In this document: piece after piece, positions 1 through 8,598 of the stretch
Layout: every line of letters starts with the position of its first letter
Position numbering within the stretch: the first letter of the stretch is position 1
Assembly: GCF_000024625.1 (NCBI RefSeq)
Contig: NC_013407.1
Span: 1,178,001-1,242,000 of the forward strand
Origin: Methanocaldococcus vulcanius M7
GTDB taxonomy: Archaea; AGJL01; Methanococci; Methanococcales; Methanocaldococcaceae
Length of the DNA: 64,000 nt
Reading direction: 5' to 3'
Notes under the pieces: model-generated
Database searches by the model: none
Told to the model about the DNA's origin: nothing
What the model saw: the letters and a program-made list of their open reading frames with translations, nothing else
Translations under genes and position numbers: made by a program

Positions 1-1389
1 TTCTGCAACAATGCAGCAATACAGCAGTTGGTTGATGATATTAAGAGAACAGTTATTGTTGGGATGGATACAGCTCACGCTGTTCTTGAAAAGAGGTTGG
101 GAGTAGAGGTTACTCCAGAGACAATTAACGAATACATGGAAACAATTAACCACGCTCTCCCAGGAGGAGCAGTTGTTCAGGAGCACATGGTTGAGGTTCA
201 CCCTGGTTTAGTGTGGGACTGTTATGCAAAGATATTTACAGGAAATGATGAATTAGCCGATGAAATTGACAAGAGATTCTTAATTGACATAAATAAAGAA
301 TTTCCAGAAGAGCAAGCAGAGATGTTAAAGAAATACATTGGAAATAGAACCTATCAAGTGAGTAGAGTTCCCACACTTGTTGTTAGATGTTGTGATGGTG
401 GAACTGTTTCAAGATGGAGTGCTATGCAGATAGGAATGAGTTTCATTACTGCTTATAAGTTGTGTGCTGGAGAGGCAGCAATTGCTGACTTCTCATACGC
501 TGCAAAACACGCAGATGTCATTCAAATGGGTATGATATTGCCAGCAAGAAGAGCAAGAGGGCCAAATGAACCAGGAGGAGTGCCATTTGGAATATTTGCC
601 GATATAATACAGACCTCGAGGGTTTCGGAAGATCCTGCTCAGATAACGTTAGAGGTTATTGGTGCTGCTGCAACATTCTATGATCAGGTTTGGTTAGGAA
701 GTTATATGTCTGGAGGGGTTGGATTCACTCAGTATGCGTCAGCAACATATACAGATGACATATTGGATGATTTTGTCTATTATGGAATGGATTATGTTGA
801 GAAGAAGTATGGATTGTGTGGGGTTAAAGCAAATATGGATGTTGTTAAAGATATAGCAACTGAGGTAACACTCTACGGATTGGAGCAGTATGATGAATAC
901 CCTGCCCTGTTGGAGGACCACTTTGGTGGCTCACAAAGAGCAGGAGTTACAGCAGCAGCTGCGGGCTGTTCAGTGGCGTTTGCAACAGGAAACTCAAACG
1001 CTGGAATCAATGGGTGGTATTTAAGTCAAATTATGCATAAAGAGTACCACAGCAGATTAGGATTCTATGGTTATGATTTGCAAGATCAGTGTGGAGCAGC
1101 TAACTCGTTATCAATAAGAAGTGATGAGGGTTTATTGCATGAGGCAAGGGGGCCTAACTATCCAAACTACGCTATGAATGTTGGACATCAGCCAGAGTAT
1201 GCTGGAATTGCCCAAGCTCCCCATGCGGCGAGAGGAGATGCTTTCTGCTTGAATCCAATAATTAAGGTGGCTTTTGCAGATAATAATTTAATATTTAACT
1301 TTAAGTGGCCAAGGAACTGTATAGCCAAAGGGGCTTTAAGAGAGTTTGAACCAGCTGGAGAAAGAGATTTAATTATTCCTGCTGCGTAG
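1..1389 (+). CDS. mcrA: Methyl-coenzyme M reductase alpha subunit, 5'-truncated by window edge
   Basis: C-terminal part of the alpha subunit of methyl-CoM reductase, which releases methane from methyl-CoM and CoB using F430. The frame is open from base 1, so about 90 N-terminal residues lie outside the window; 462 residues plus stop remain of a usual ~550. The sites modified in the family are kept: His of AKHADV, Arg of [13 protein letters not shown], Gln of GGSQRA, and the block [13 protein letters not shown] with the thioglycine Gly (codon 1069-1071), the didehydro-Asp position and the S-methyl-Cys (1090-1092). It ends ...[10 protein letters not shown]. It could be isoenzyme I (mcr) or II (mrt). 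The next gene is a lone mcrD on the opposite strand, so isoenzyme II (mrtA) is possible, but this is inference. Confidence 0.96.
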   Translation, partial: FCNNAAIQQLVDDIKRTVIVGMDTAHAVLEKRLGVEVTPETINEYMETINHALPGGAVVQEHMVEVHPGLVWDCYAKIFTGNDELADEIDKRFLIDINKEFPEEQAEMLKKYIGNRTYQVSRVPTLVVRCCDGGTVSRWSAMQIGMSFITAYKLCAGEAAIADFSYAAKHADVIQMGMILPARRARGPNEPGGVPFGIFADIIQTSRVSEDPAQITLEVIGAAATFYDQVWLGSYMSGGVGFTQYASATYTDDILDDFVYYGMDYVEKKYGLCGVKANMDVVKDIATEVTLYGLEQYDEYPALLEDHFGGSQRAGVTAAAAGCSVAFATGNSNAGINGWYLSQIMHKEYHSRLGFYGYDLQDQCGAANSLSIRSDEGLLHEARGPNYPNYAMNVGHQPEYAGIAQAPHAARGDAFCLNPIIKVAFADNNLIFNFKWPRNCIAKGALREFEPAGERDLIIPAA

Positions 1390-1562
1390 ATTTTAAATTT
1401 TTAAGTTTTTAACTATTTGTTTTATTCTTTTATATTTTTATAGAGCAATTTGGGATTAATTATTGATAAAACATAAAATTTAATTGGAAAGATAAAGATA
1501 AAAATTATAAAAAAGGAAAAATATTTAGAAACAGAATAAAAGTAATTTATTTTATTCTTTTT
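1390..1562. terminator. Convergent T-rich termination region
   Basis: Short AT-rich gap between two convergent genes. The top strand right after the mcrA stop has several T-runs (1391-1440), the usual archaeal terminator signal. The bottom strand has T-runs downstream of the mcrD homologue (about 1500-1560). No gene is seen here. Confidence 0.5.
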
Positions 1563-2045
1563 TTATTTTATCAGTTTTACGGAATCTTTTAATGTTGAAG
1601 TTGTATCAACCATCCCAATTAATCTCGGATCTATTCTGTTAACATCCCCATACTTCATATAATCAGTTACTGTTGGTTTTATTTTTGTAAACACGCCTAC
1701 TCCAATATCATATCCAAACGGAAAATCCTCTTCACATATTTTTTCTAAATTTTTTATTATTTCTTCGAGTTTCTCTTCGCATGCGGTTATGATTATCTCT
1801 CCAACTTTGATTTTTAATTCCATTTCTTCTCCTTTAACTTTTATAACCTTTCTATCTTTATGATTTACTGGCAAACCTCTTGCTGGTCCAAAAGGAACGG
1901 TTTTTGGTAGTGGCTGTCCATGAATTATAACTCTTACAACTCCATCTAAATCATATATTTTATTTAAAACTCTTTCCGTAGTTTCTGCCTTTAAATATCT
2001 GTGTGGAAACACTTTGATGTCAACAACTTTCACTTCATCACTCAT
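1563..2045 (-). CDS. mcrD: McrD-like methyl-coenzyme M reductase operon protein D
   Basis: 160-residue McrD family protein. The family is encoded in mcr/mrt operons and is linked to assembly or activation of methyl-CoM reductase; it is not a subunit of the final enzyme. The N-terminus (VKVVDIKVFPHRYLKAETTE) and the GPARGLPVNH segment are typical. The start follows an AGGTGAAAAG ribosome binding site. The gene stands alone and converges on the mcrA/mrtA gene instead of sitting inside the usual BDCGA or BDGA order. This suggests it is the copy serving the second isoenzyme (often called mrtD), but only the McrD family assignment is firm. Confidence 0.9.
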   Translation of the reverse strand: MSDEVKVVDIKVFPHRYLKAETTERVLNKIYDLDGVVRVIIHGQPLPKTVPFGPARGLPVNHKDRKVIKVKGEEMELKIKVGEIIITACEEKLEEIIKNLEKICEEDFPFGYDIGVGVFTKIKPTVTDYMKYGDVNRIDPRLIGMVDTTSTLKDSVKLIK

Positions 2046-2386
2046 ATCTTTTCACCTCATTTTCATACTCTTAATTATAGACCTCCTTCTTTATAATATT
2101 TTCTATCAATATCGTATGAAAATAGAGCATTTAAAAATATTATTTTAGTATTCAATTATTTGAATATATATTGAAGGAATAACCTCAAAAATCATAAAAC
2201 TCAAACTATCTTTTTATACTAAAAAAACCATTTAGAATAAATAACACCCACAACCTAAATGAAGATCATAATAAAATCATAATAATAAAAATAAAATAAA
2301 AATCAAATAATACCAATTTAATATTTAAATTAATATTTAAATAGTCATAAAGAAACACAAAATAAATCAATTAAGAGGTGCTTATT
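2046..2386. promoter_or_regulatory. Divergent intergenic region, mcrD / aIF2-alpha
   Basis: About 340 bp of AT-rich DNA holding the promoters of two divergent genes. A TTTAAAT-rich stretch at about 2325-2345 is a plausible TATA region for aIF2-alpha. On the bottom strand a strong Shine-Dalgarno-like AGAAGGAGGT (about 2088-2097) is not followed by a start codon at normal distance; it lies ~45 nt upstream of the mcrD start. No gene seen. Confidence 0.4.
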
Positions 2387-3178
2387 ATGAGAAGGGACTT
2401 TCCAGAAGAAGGGGACATAGTAATAGGAACTGTAAAGGACGTTAAGCCGTATGGAGCATTTGTAGAGCTTTTAGAGTATCCGGGAAAAGAAGGAATGATT
2501 CACATCTCTGAGGTTACATCAGGATGGGTTAAAAACATTAGAGATCACGTGAAAGTTGGGCAGAGGGTTGTTGCAAAGGTTCTGAGAGTTGATGAAAGGA
2601 AAGGACATATTGATCTATCGTTAAAGAGAGTTACTGAACAACAGAAGAGAGCAAAAGTTCAGGAATGGAAGAGATTCCAAAGAGCTTCAAAGATGCTTGA
2701 AAGGGCAGCTGAAAAATTGGGTAAGAGTTTGGAAGAGGCGTGGGAAGAGGTTGGATATTTATTAGAGGATGAGTTTGGAGAACTTTATAATGCCTTTGAA
2801 ACGATGGTTATTGAAGGAAAAGATATTTTAGATGAGTTAGAGATTAGTGATGAATGGAAAGATGTTTTATATGAGGTGGCAAAGGAGAGTATCGAATTAA
2901 CAAATATTGAAGTTGAAGGAATCGTTGAAATGAAGTCCTATGCTCCAGATGGAATAAAACAAATAAAAAAGGCATTAACTACTGCTATAAAAGCGAATCC
3001 ATATGAGGATGTTGAAGTAAGCATAACATATATTGGGGCTCCAAAGTACAGGGTTTTGGTTATAGCTCCCGATTATAAGAGTGGAGAGGAGGTCTTTAAA
3101 AAGGTCTGTGAAAAGGCAGTAGCAACAATCAAAAAACTCGGTGGAGAAGGAAGTTATTACAAAGAGAGCAAAAAATAA
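2387..3178 (+). CDS. Translation initiation factor aIF2, alpha subunit
   Basis: 263-residue alpha subunit of archaeal IF2, the heterotrimer that carries initiator Met-tRNA to the ribosome. An S1 OB-fold fills residues ~8-85 (EEGDIVIGTVKDVKPYGAF ... GHIDLSLKRV), followed by the helical domain and the C-terminal alpha/beta domain that contacts the gamma subunit. Start: an in-frame GTG nine bases earlier is part of the GAGGTG ribosome binding site, so the ATG at 2387 is used. nop10 follows 38 bp later, a linkage known in many archaea. The beta subunit gene is also in this window (62046-62477). Confidence 0.95.
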   Translation: MRRDFPEEGDIVIGTVKDVKPYGAFVELLEYPGKEGMIHISEVTSGWVKNIRDHVKVGQRVVAKVLRVDERKGHIDLSLKRVTEQQKRAKVQEWKRFQRASKMLERAAEKLGKSLEEAWEEVGYLLEDEFGELYNAFETMVIEGKDILDELEISDEWKDVLYEVAKESIELTNIEVEGIVEMKSYAPDGIKQIKKALTTAIKANPYEDVEVSITYIGAPKYRVLVIAPDYKSGEEVFKKVCEKAVATIKKLGGEGSYYKESKK

Positions 3179-3216
3179 ACAAATAAAAATTATAAAAATG
3201 ATAAATTTGTGAAATT

Positions 3217-3390
3217 ATGAGAATGAGAAAGTGTCCAAGGTGTGAATCTTATTCTTTGAGAGATACTTGTCCTAAATGTAGGGAAAAAACAATAATTCCA
3301 AAACCCCCAAAGTTTTCGTTGGAGGATCGATGGGGAAAATATAGAAGAATGTTGAAGAGAGAATTAAAAAAGAAAATGGGAACAAAATAA
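3217..3390 (+). CDS. nop10: H/ACA ribonucleoprotein subunit Nop10
   Basis: 57-residue protein translated directly from the sequence. It begins MRMRKCPRCESYSLRDTCPK and continues with a basic segment containing PKPPKFSLEDRWGKYRR. Two CX2C knuckles (CPRC and CPKC) form the zinc ribbon of archaeal Nop10, and the C-terminal helix is the Cbf5-binding part. Nop10 is a core protein of H/ACA guide RNPs that make pseudouridine in rRNA. It sits directly behind aIF2-alpha on the same strand, probably in one operon. Confidence 0.93.
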   Translation: MRMRKCPRCESYSLRDTCPKCREKTIIPKPPKFSLEDRWGKYRRMLKRELKKKMGTK

Positions 3391-3453
3391 ATTTATACTA
3401 AATAATGAGTGTATAAACACTTTATATCTCTTTTATTTCAACACCAAATATTT

Positions 3454-4833
3454 TTATTTTATTTCTATTGCCTTCCACGGTGCCTTTTTTGGATCTATAT
3501 TTGATAAATAAGTTCCTAACAATTTATCTTTTTTTAAAGAACTTAATAATTGAGAATAGTTTTTAGAACGGCCTAAATAGTCCCCAATAATTTTATCTCC
3601 TCTGGCTAATACACACTGACATACCATTGCATTAAAATTTTCAGTTCCCACTTTTATATTCTCTTTTTTTAATTTTTTTTCAATATATTTTACCTTCTGC
3701 TTAGAGGATAAATCAAATGGCTCCATTTCGAAATCGGTGTGTGGTTTTGGGATCATTGGGTTTATTGACACTTCTACTTTTTTTATTTGATTTTTTATTT
3801 TTTTTGATAGGTTTATAATCTCTTCAACATCCTCTTCTGTCTCTGTCGGCAAACCTACCATGAAATAGAGTTTGATCTTTTCAACATTAAACTTCTTTGC
3901 AATATCTACTGCATTCATTATATCTTCTTCTGAAATATCCTTTTTTATAAACTCTCTAAGTCGCTCGCTCCCCGCTTCTGGGGCAATGGTTAGTGTTTTT
4001 AGTTTTAGAACTTTCATAAGTTCTTCTGTTATTGTATCTGCCCTCAGTGAGGATGGAGAAACTTGAACCCCTTTCTCATCTAAAAAATTGCATAACTCAA
4101 CGATATATTTATAATCTCCAACAGAAGGAGATATTAAGGCCACTTTATTAACCTTATTAACTTTTATTCCTTCTTCTGCTAAATACATTAGATCTTCAAG
4201 TTTTCTAAATCTTGGAGGATAATAAATTGCTCTCGCTAAGCAAAATTTACATCTTCTTGGGCATCCTCTTCCAATTTCTAAAAGAAAAGATTTTCCATAG
4301 GCACTTTCTTCAGATGTTGGTTGATATATTGGGTAGTCATCTATTGTTAATTTTTTTGGGTAAATTCGTTTAATTTTCTTTGGTTTTGTGTATTTTGAAT
4401 AAACTCCATTAAGATTAAAGTTTCTATTGACGAGTTCTGCCATTACGTTAGTTCCCTCTATCTCTCCAACAATAAATGCATCAAAATATTTTTCCAGAGG
4501 GAAGAAGTTCTGCATTATACATGGTCCTCCGGCGACAAAAATAGCATTTGGATTTGTTTTTTTTAAGGATTTTATAATGTTTAGGGCATTAAAATAATCA
4601 TTCTCATATTGTAGGGTGATAAACACTGCATCAAAGTTTTTTATCAGTTCATAGTTTTCTATAAAAAAAACCTTTGTATCTATCTCTTTAAATTTACTTA
4701 AATGTTCTGCCAATATGTGGACAGCCAGACAAGAAATGCCTGCTTTAAATTTATTAGGGTAGAGTATAGCAACATTTTTAATTTTATTCTTATCTTTATT
4801 TTCAGTTTTATTTTTAATATTGAATTTTTTCAT
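3454..4833 (-). CDS. Radical SAM protein with N-terminal cobalamin-binding-like domain
   Basis: 459-residue radical SAM enzyme of the B12-binding-domain class. Residues ~20-170 look like the Rossmann-like B12-binding domain (VAILYPNKFKAGISCLAVHI, IFVAGGPCIMQNF). The radical SAM cluster motif is CPRRCKFC (CX3CX2C) near residue 191, and TIAPEAGSERLREF plus LYFMVGLPTETEEDVEE are typical later motifs. The substrate is unknown; relatives are often annotated as Fe-S oxidoreductases. The first ~18 residues are lysine/asparagine-rich and may be partly untranslated. It is last in a leftward run of RNA- and cofactor-related genes. Confidence 0.85.
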   Translation of the reverse strand: MKKFNIKNKTENKDKNKIKNVAILYPNKFKAGISCLAVHILAEHLSKFKEIDTKVFFIENYELIKNFDAVFITLQYENDYFNALNIIKSLKKTNPNAIFVAGGPCIMQNFFPLEKYFDAFIVGEIEGTNVMAELVNRNFNLNGVYSKYTKPKKIKRIYPKKLTIDDYPIYQPTSEESAYGKSFLLEIGRGCPRRCKFCLARAIYYPPRFRKLEDLMYLAEEGIKVNKVNKVALISPSVGDYKYIVELCNFLDEKGVQVSPSSLRADTITEELMKVLKLKTLTIAPEAGSERLREFIKKDISEEDIMNAVDIAKKFNVEKIKLYFMVGLPTETEEDVEEIINLSKKIKNQIKKVEVSINPMIPKPHTDFEMEPFDLSSKQKVKYIEKKLKKENIKVGTENFNAMVCQCVLARGDKIIGDYLGRSKNYSQLLSSLKKDKLLGTYLSNIDPKKAPWKAIEIK

Positions 4834-4905
4834 TAAAGATCCCGTTGGTCAATATTTTTATTTTTATTTTTTATTATATTTTTATATTATTTTATTTTTA
4901 GTCCT

Positions 4906-5145
4906 TTATAATTCATGTTTTGAATAAATAACATCTCCACGTCCTTTCTTTCTTATCATCAATATCCTATGTAGAGGAATGTAGGTGTCTTCATAAACTA
5001 TGTAGCTTCCTTTAATATCAACATTCTCCAGCGGAATAACCTTTTTATTGTTTTTAGCTCCTCTGTGTAGTATAACCAATTCGAACTCCTCTTTTTTATA
5101 CTTTGGATGCCATAGGATCTTATTTAAAATATCTTTTAGGGTCAT
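4906..5145 (-). CDS. DUF504 (MJ1316-type) RNA-end recognition domain protein
   Basis: 79-residue single-domain protein of the DUF504/UPF0248 family, whose domain is described as an RNA cyclic-group end recognition domain. Visible hallmarks are ILNKILWHP near the N-terminus, FELVILHRGA, and IPLHRILMIRKKG at the C-terminal side. It lies 91 bp downstream of the Clp1-like RNA kinase gene. The pairing suggests a joint role in handling RNA 5'/3' ends. No start conflict: the ATG is the first in frame. Confidence 0.85.
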   Translation of the reverse strand: MTLKDILNKILWHPKYKKEEFELVILHRGAKNNKKVIPLENVDIKGSYIVYEDTYIPLHRILMIRKKGRGDVIYSKHEL

Positions 5146-5236
5146 AATTAAACCTATTTCTTATTTTTTTATATTTTTATATTATATTCTTAATTTCAAT
5201 AATTTTAATTTTCTAATATTTTTTAAATGTTGTTTG

Positions 5237-6328
5237 TTATAAATAATCTCTATCCAACAAATATTCATCTCCATCTTCTACTATTTTCAATCTTCCAATC
5301 CTGATTTCTTTAACATCTTTTAATAGTTCTTCATCTATTGGAGAGATAATTTTTAAAACTTTATTTTCAAAATCGATCTCTTTTAAAATTCCAATGTCTA
5401 TACAAAATCCCCTCTCATCTATTAAACCCACAATTATATCTTCGAATTTTTCTGGCTCTAAGTAGTATAAAACATTTTTATCTATTTTTCGAGGTATCTC
5501 TTCTAAGTCCCTCTTCACTACTGTGTATTTACCTTCACACTTACTTCCATAAAAAACCTTCCACTTAAACAATGCCTCCATTAAATATTTCTCTTCCTCT
5601 GATATTTCTTTTCCTTGAAATACCTTAGATCCTGTAAGATTAATGGTTATCTTAATCTCGTAAGATCTTGAATCTTTAAAATACTCTCTCCACTTTTCTA
5701 ACCTTATCTTTCTTCTTTCTTCTCTACTAAAACTTTTTGCATAATCATAAACTTTTAATTTGACAATTTTATATTTATTTTTAAAAAGATCTAATAAAGG
5801 TTTAAGTTCTCCTTCTTTCTCTAATCCTACTATAATATTAGGATTTATTAGTTCTATCTTCATCCTTTTTAAGTCAAATCCTGATCCAAAGATCAGACCA
5901 GTTGTGTCTATTATCACAACCTCTACCCCAAGTTCCTCTGCAAGATCGCATAACCGCTTAATACCAACAATCATTTCTCCAAAAAATTGGATTGGAGTTG
6001 TAGATCCTATAAAATAACTTTTATATGGTTTAATATTATGAAGTTCTTCAAATTTCTCATTTAAAATACCTAAACTTATAGTTGCTGGAGGAAGAATACT
6101 TTTTTGTCCAACATCACAATCCAAGATAGCTACTTTGTATCCAAGATTCAAAAGTTCTTTTGATAAAAACGCTGTTAATGTTGTTTTTCCACTATCTAAT
6201 CCTCCAAGAATTATTATCTTTAAAATATCCCTTTCTTTTTTCTTTTCTGATAATTTTTCTTTTATTAATTCGAGCAGTTCTATCCTACTTTCTGGAATAT
6301 CATCTGGATAGTTTGCCTTTGTAATCAT
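5237..6328 (-). CDS. Clp1-like polyribonucleotide 5'-hydroxyl kinase / P-loop NTPase
   Basis: 363-residue Clp1/Grc3-family P-loop kinase, expected to phosphorylate 5'-OH ends of RNA with ATP. The Walker A is GGLDSGKT (residues ~42-49). It is followed by DCDVGQKSILPPATIS and the VVIIDTTGL strand, all typical of Clp1_P. The C-terminal half holds the beta domain seen in archaeal members. Start: a GTG nine bases upstream belongs to the GGTGGAGGG ribosome binding site, so the ATG at 6328 is chosen. It precedes the DUF504 RNA-end gene, consistent with RNA repair or processing. Confidence 0.88.
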   Translation of the reverse strand: MITKANYPDDIPESRIELLELIKEKLSEKKKERDILKIIILGGLDSGKTTLTAFLSKELLNLGYKVAILDCDVGQKSILPPATISLGILNEKFEELHNIKPYKSYFIGSTTPIQFFGEMIVGIKRLCDLAEELGVEVVIIDTTGLIFGSGFDLKRMKIELINPNIIVGLEKEGELKPLLDLFKNKYKIVKLKVYDYAKSFSREERRKIRLEKWREYFKDSRSYEIKITINLTGSKVFQGKEISEEEKYLMEALFKWKVFYGSKCEGKYTVVKRDLEEIPRKIDKNVLYYLEPEKFEDIIVGLIDERGFCIDIGILKEIDFENKVLKIISPIDEELLKDVKEIRIGRLKIVEDGDEYLLDRDYL

Positions 6329-6373
6329 ACCCTCCACCTAAATAAAACTTTAAATCAACACATTAAAGGAAAA

Positions 6374-7318
6374 TTAACCAAAATATATAATAATAAAGTA
6401 TAAAATATACATCAAAGAATAAATTACAAGATATGAAAGAACAACCATATCCACTGCCTTAAAGGCATTGAGCGATTTTTCAATATTTATCTTCCCACGG
6501 CCGATTTTATAAACTCCGATCTTTTCAAGGGTTATGTTAAGTGCATTGGCTAATGTAGCCATAGTATATCCAGAATTCGGAGAGGAAACTTTATTTGCCT
6601 CTCTTAAAAACCCATAAATAGCTCCTTTCACACTGCCTCCATATAGAGGAGATGTTACAATAAGTAAAATTCCAGATAATCTCGATGGGATAAAGTTTAC
6701 CACATCATCCAATCTTGCTGAGAACTTTCCATACCATAAATACTTTTCATTTTTATAACCCATCATTGCATCTAATGTATTTATTGCCCTATAAACAAAA
6801 GCCCCGGGCATTCCAAAGAGTGTGGCATAGAATAATGCCCCTATTATACTATCAGTTATGTTTTCAGATAAGCTTTCTATTGAAGCGGAGAGGACGTGTT
6901 CTTCATCTAACTGCGATGTATCCCTACTTACAACGTGTTGAACTGCTTCTCTTGCTTTCTCTAAATTTCCTTCCTTTAACAAGTTTACTGGCCTTTTACA
7001 GAAATCAAAAAGTGATTTATAACCTATTGCTGTGGAGAGCACAATCCCATAAGTTATATAATTTATAGGGGTAGGTAGTAAGAAAATTAATTTTTCTATA
7101 AAAAAAGAGGTAATTCCAACAGTTGTTATGGTTATTAAAGCAATTAATGTTCCAAATATAAAATCCCTTGTCTTATTCCTACAATTGGTTGATTTAAATG
7201 TATTTTCTAATAATGAGATAATATTTCCTATCCATACCGTAGGATGAATACACTCCGGAGGTTCACCAAATATTCGATCAAATATCACACTTATCCATAA
7301 AACTACTGGATTTAACAT
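6374..7318 (-). CDS. cobD: Adenosylcobinamide-phosphate synthase CobD/CbiB
   Basis: 314-residue integral membrane protein of the CobD/CbiB family, which joins adenosylcobyric acid to aminopropanol phosphate in cobalamin synthesis. Family signatures are DRIFGEPPECIHPTVWIGNII at the N-terminus, VSRDTSQLDEEHVLSASIESL, ALFYATLFGMPGAFVYRAIN and MATLANALN. Hydrophobic segments span ~50-100, 165-185 and the last 25 residues. The start codon overlaps the stop of the upstream AcnX gene (TAATG), so the two are translationally coupled. B12-type cofactors are needed for methanogenesis. The window's last gene is another cobalamin enzyme. Confidence 0.94.
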   Translation of the reverse strand: MLNPVVLWISVIFDRIFGEPPECIHPTVWIGNIISLLENTFKSTNCRNKTRDFIFGTLIALITITTVGITSFFIEKLIFLLPTPINYITYGIVLSTAIGYKSLFDFCKRPVNLLKEGNLEKAREAVQHVVSRDTSQLDEEHVLSASIESLSENITDSIIGALFYATLFGMPGAFVYRAINTLDAMMGYKNEKYLWYGKFSARLDDVVNFIPSRLSGILLIVTSPLYGGSVKGAIYGFLREANKVSSPNSGYTMATLANALNITLEKIGVYKIGRGKINIEKSLNAFKAVDMVVLSYLVIYSLMYILYFIIIYFG

Positions 7319-8532
7319 TACTCTCCCATCAACAAATCTTTAATATCTTTAAATACAACTTCACTCTTACAGAAACTTGGTAAATAAACCGCTGCTTTTC
7401 CCGAGTTCGTTGCTACAACATCGTATCCTAAATCCTCTATTGGAGAAACAACCATGCATGTATCTTTAACAATCTTTCCTCCTGCTTTTTCAATGATCTC
7501 TGTATATCCCATTCGATCAGCAATGGCTTTTATGTGTAGAGAACAACATATCCATAGTTCAGATTTTATCTTATAATTTCTTTTTTTCAATAGTTCTGCA
7601 ATATATTTTATCTCTCTGACACTACAATGCGGACATCCAACACATATTAACTCTGGTTTTCTATCTGTCGTATTTAACTGTTCGTATGCATCTTTTATCT
7701 CTTCCTTTCCCAATGTTATCTTCTCCTCATTTTCGATTTCAACCTTTTTACAATTACACTCTGCTGTTAATCTTTCAGCGTGGTAGAGGGCGATTCCACC
7801 GCTGGCGGCCATAACCGCCCCAAGTGATTTTAAATCATCAACGTTTGGTTTAAGCCTATACAGATTTTTGAAGTAAGGAACTCCTTTTTTCACTTCTTTA
7901 CCTACAATGTATCCTATGGCTCCATAGATGCTTTCTTTTAACTCAGTGTTTAAAATATTTTCTTCTATTTCAATTATAACTGTCGCTTTTCTATTTTCAT
8001 CTAAGTGATAACCATAATATGGAGTTTTCCCAATAATTGCAGATGCTAATGCACTTTGAGCACCTTCCCTATTAGTTTTAGCACCCAATACGGAATTTGC
8101 AAAACTTACGGCAGAACTTTCTGCCCAACTAATATGATCTGCAAATTTTGGAACGTTTCCGGTTAAGTAAGGTGTGCAAGTGCAACCTATCTCAACGCCC
8201 ATTTTTTTAAATGCATCAATTATTTTTAGTTGTTTTGAAGCAAATTCTTCATCTATTCCAAGATCTTTCCAATCATCCAAATCCATCCCTGCTGGATTTA
8301 GTGTGGAGTGAACTTTAACTTTAACATTTTCTTTTGCAAAGTCATCTAAAAACTCTAAACCAATGTCTCCTATTGTTTTATATGAAACTCCGGAAATTTG
8401 AGCAGAAGTTATCGGGATTAGCTTCTCAGCTCCATATATCTCCCCTAAAGATACAAGGAGGTTCATACATTTTCTTAATATTTCCCCATATTCTCCATCG
8501 AGTATTTTCTCCTCTTCCCTGGTTAAATGCAT
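7318..8532 (-). CDS. Aconitase X / phosphomevalonate dehydratase large subunit
   Basis: 404-residue AcnX (DUF521) large subunit. In archaea this family dehydrates (R)-5-phosphomevalonate to trans-anhydromevalonate 5-phosphate in the modified mevalonate route to isoprenoid lipids. Cluster and active-site cysteines are visible in IGCTCTPYLTGN, CVGCPHCS and ICCSLHIKA. The start is set by an almost perfect ribosome binding site, GGAGGTGATCTA, ahead of the ATG at 8532; an earlier in-frame ATG gives a tail without support. The small subunit is not in the window. Confidence 0.88.
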   Translation of the reverse strand: MHLTREEEKILDGEYGEILRKCMNLLVSLGEIYGAEKLIPITSAQISGVSYKTIGDIGLEFLDDFAKENVKVKVHSTLNPAGMDLDDWKDLGIDEEFASKQLKIIDAFKKMGVEIGCTCTPYLTGNVPKFADHISWAESSAVSFANSVLGAKTNREGAQSALASAIIGKTPYYGYHLDENRKATVIIEIEENILNTELKESIYGAIGYIVGKEVKKGVPYFKNLYRLKPNVDDLKSLGAVMAASGGIALYHAERLTAECNCKKVEIENEEKITLGKEEIKDAYEQLNTTDRKPELICVGCPHCSVREIKYIAELLKKRNYKIKSELWICCSLHIKAIADRMGYTEIIEKAGGKIVKDTCMVVSPIEDLGYDVVATNSGKAAVYLPSFCKSEVVFKDIKDLLMGE

Positions 8533-8598
8533 TAGATCACCTCCTTTGTTTATCATTTTACATTTTAGTTATCTTTTTTTAGTTTTATTTTTCAACTT

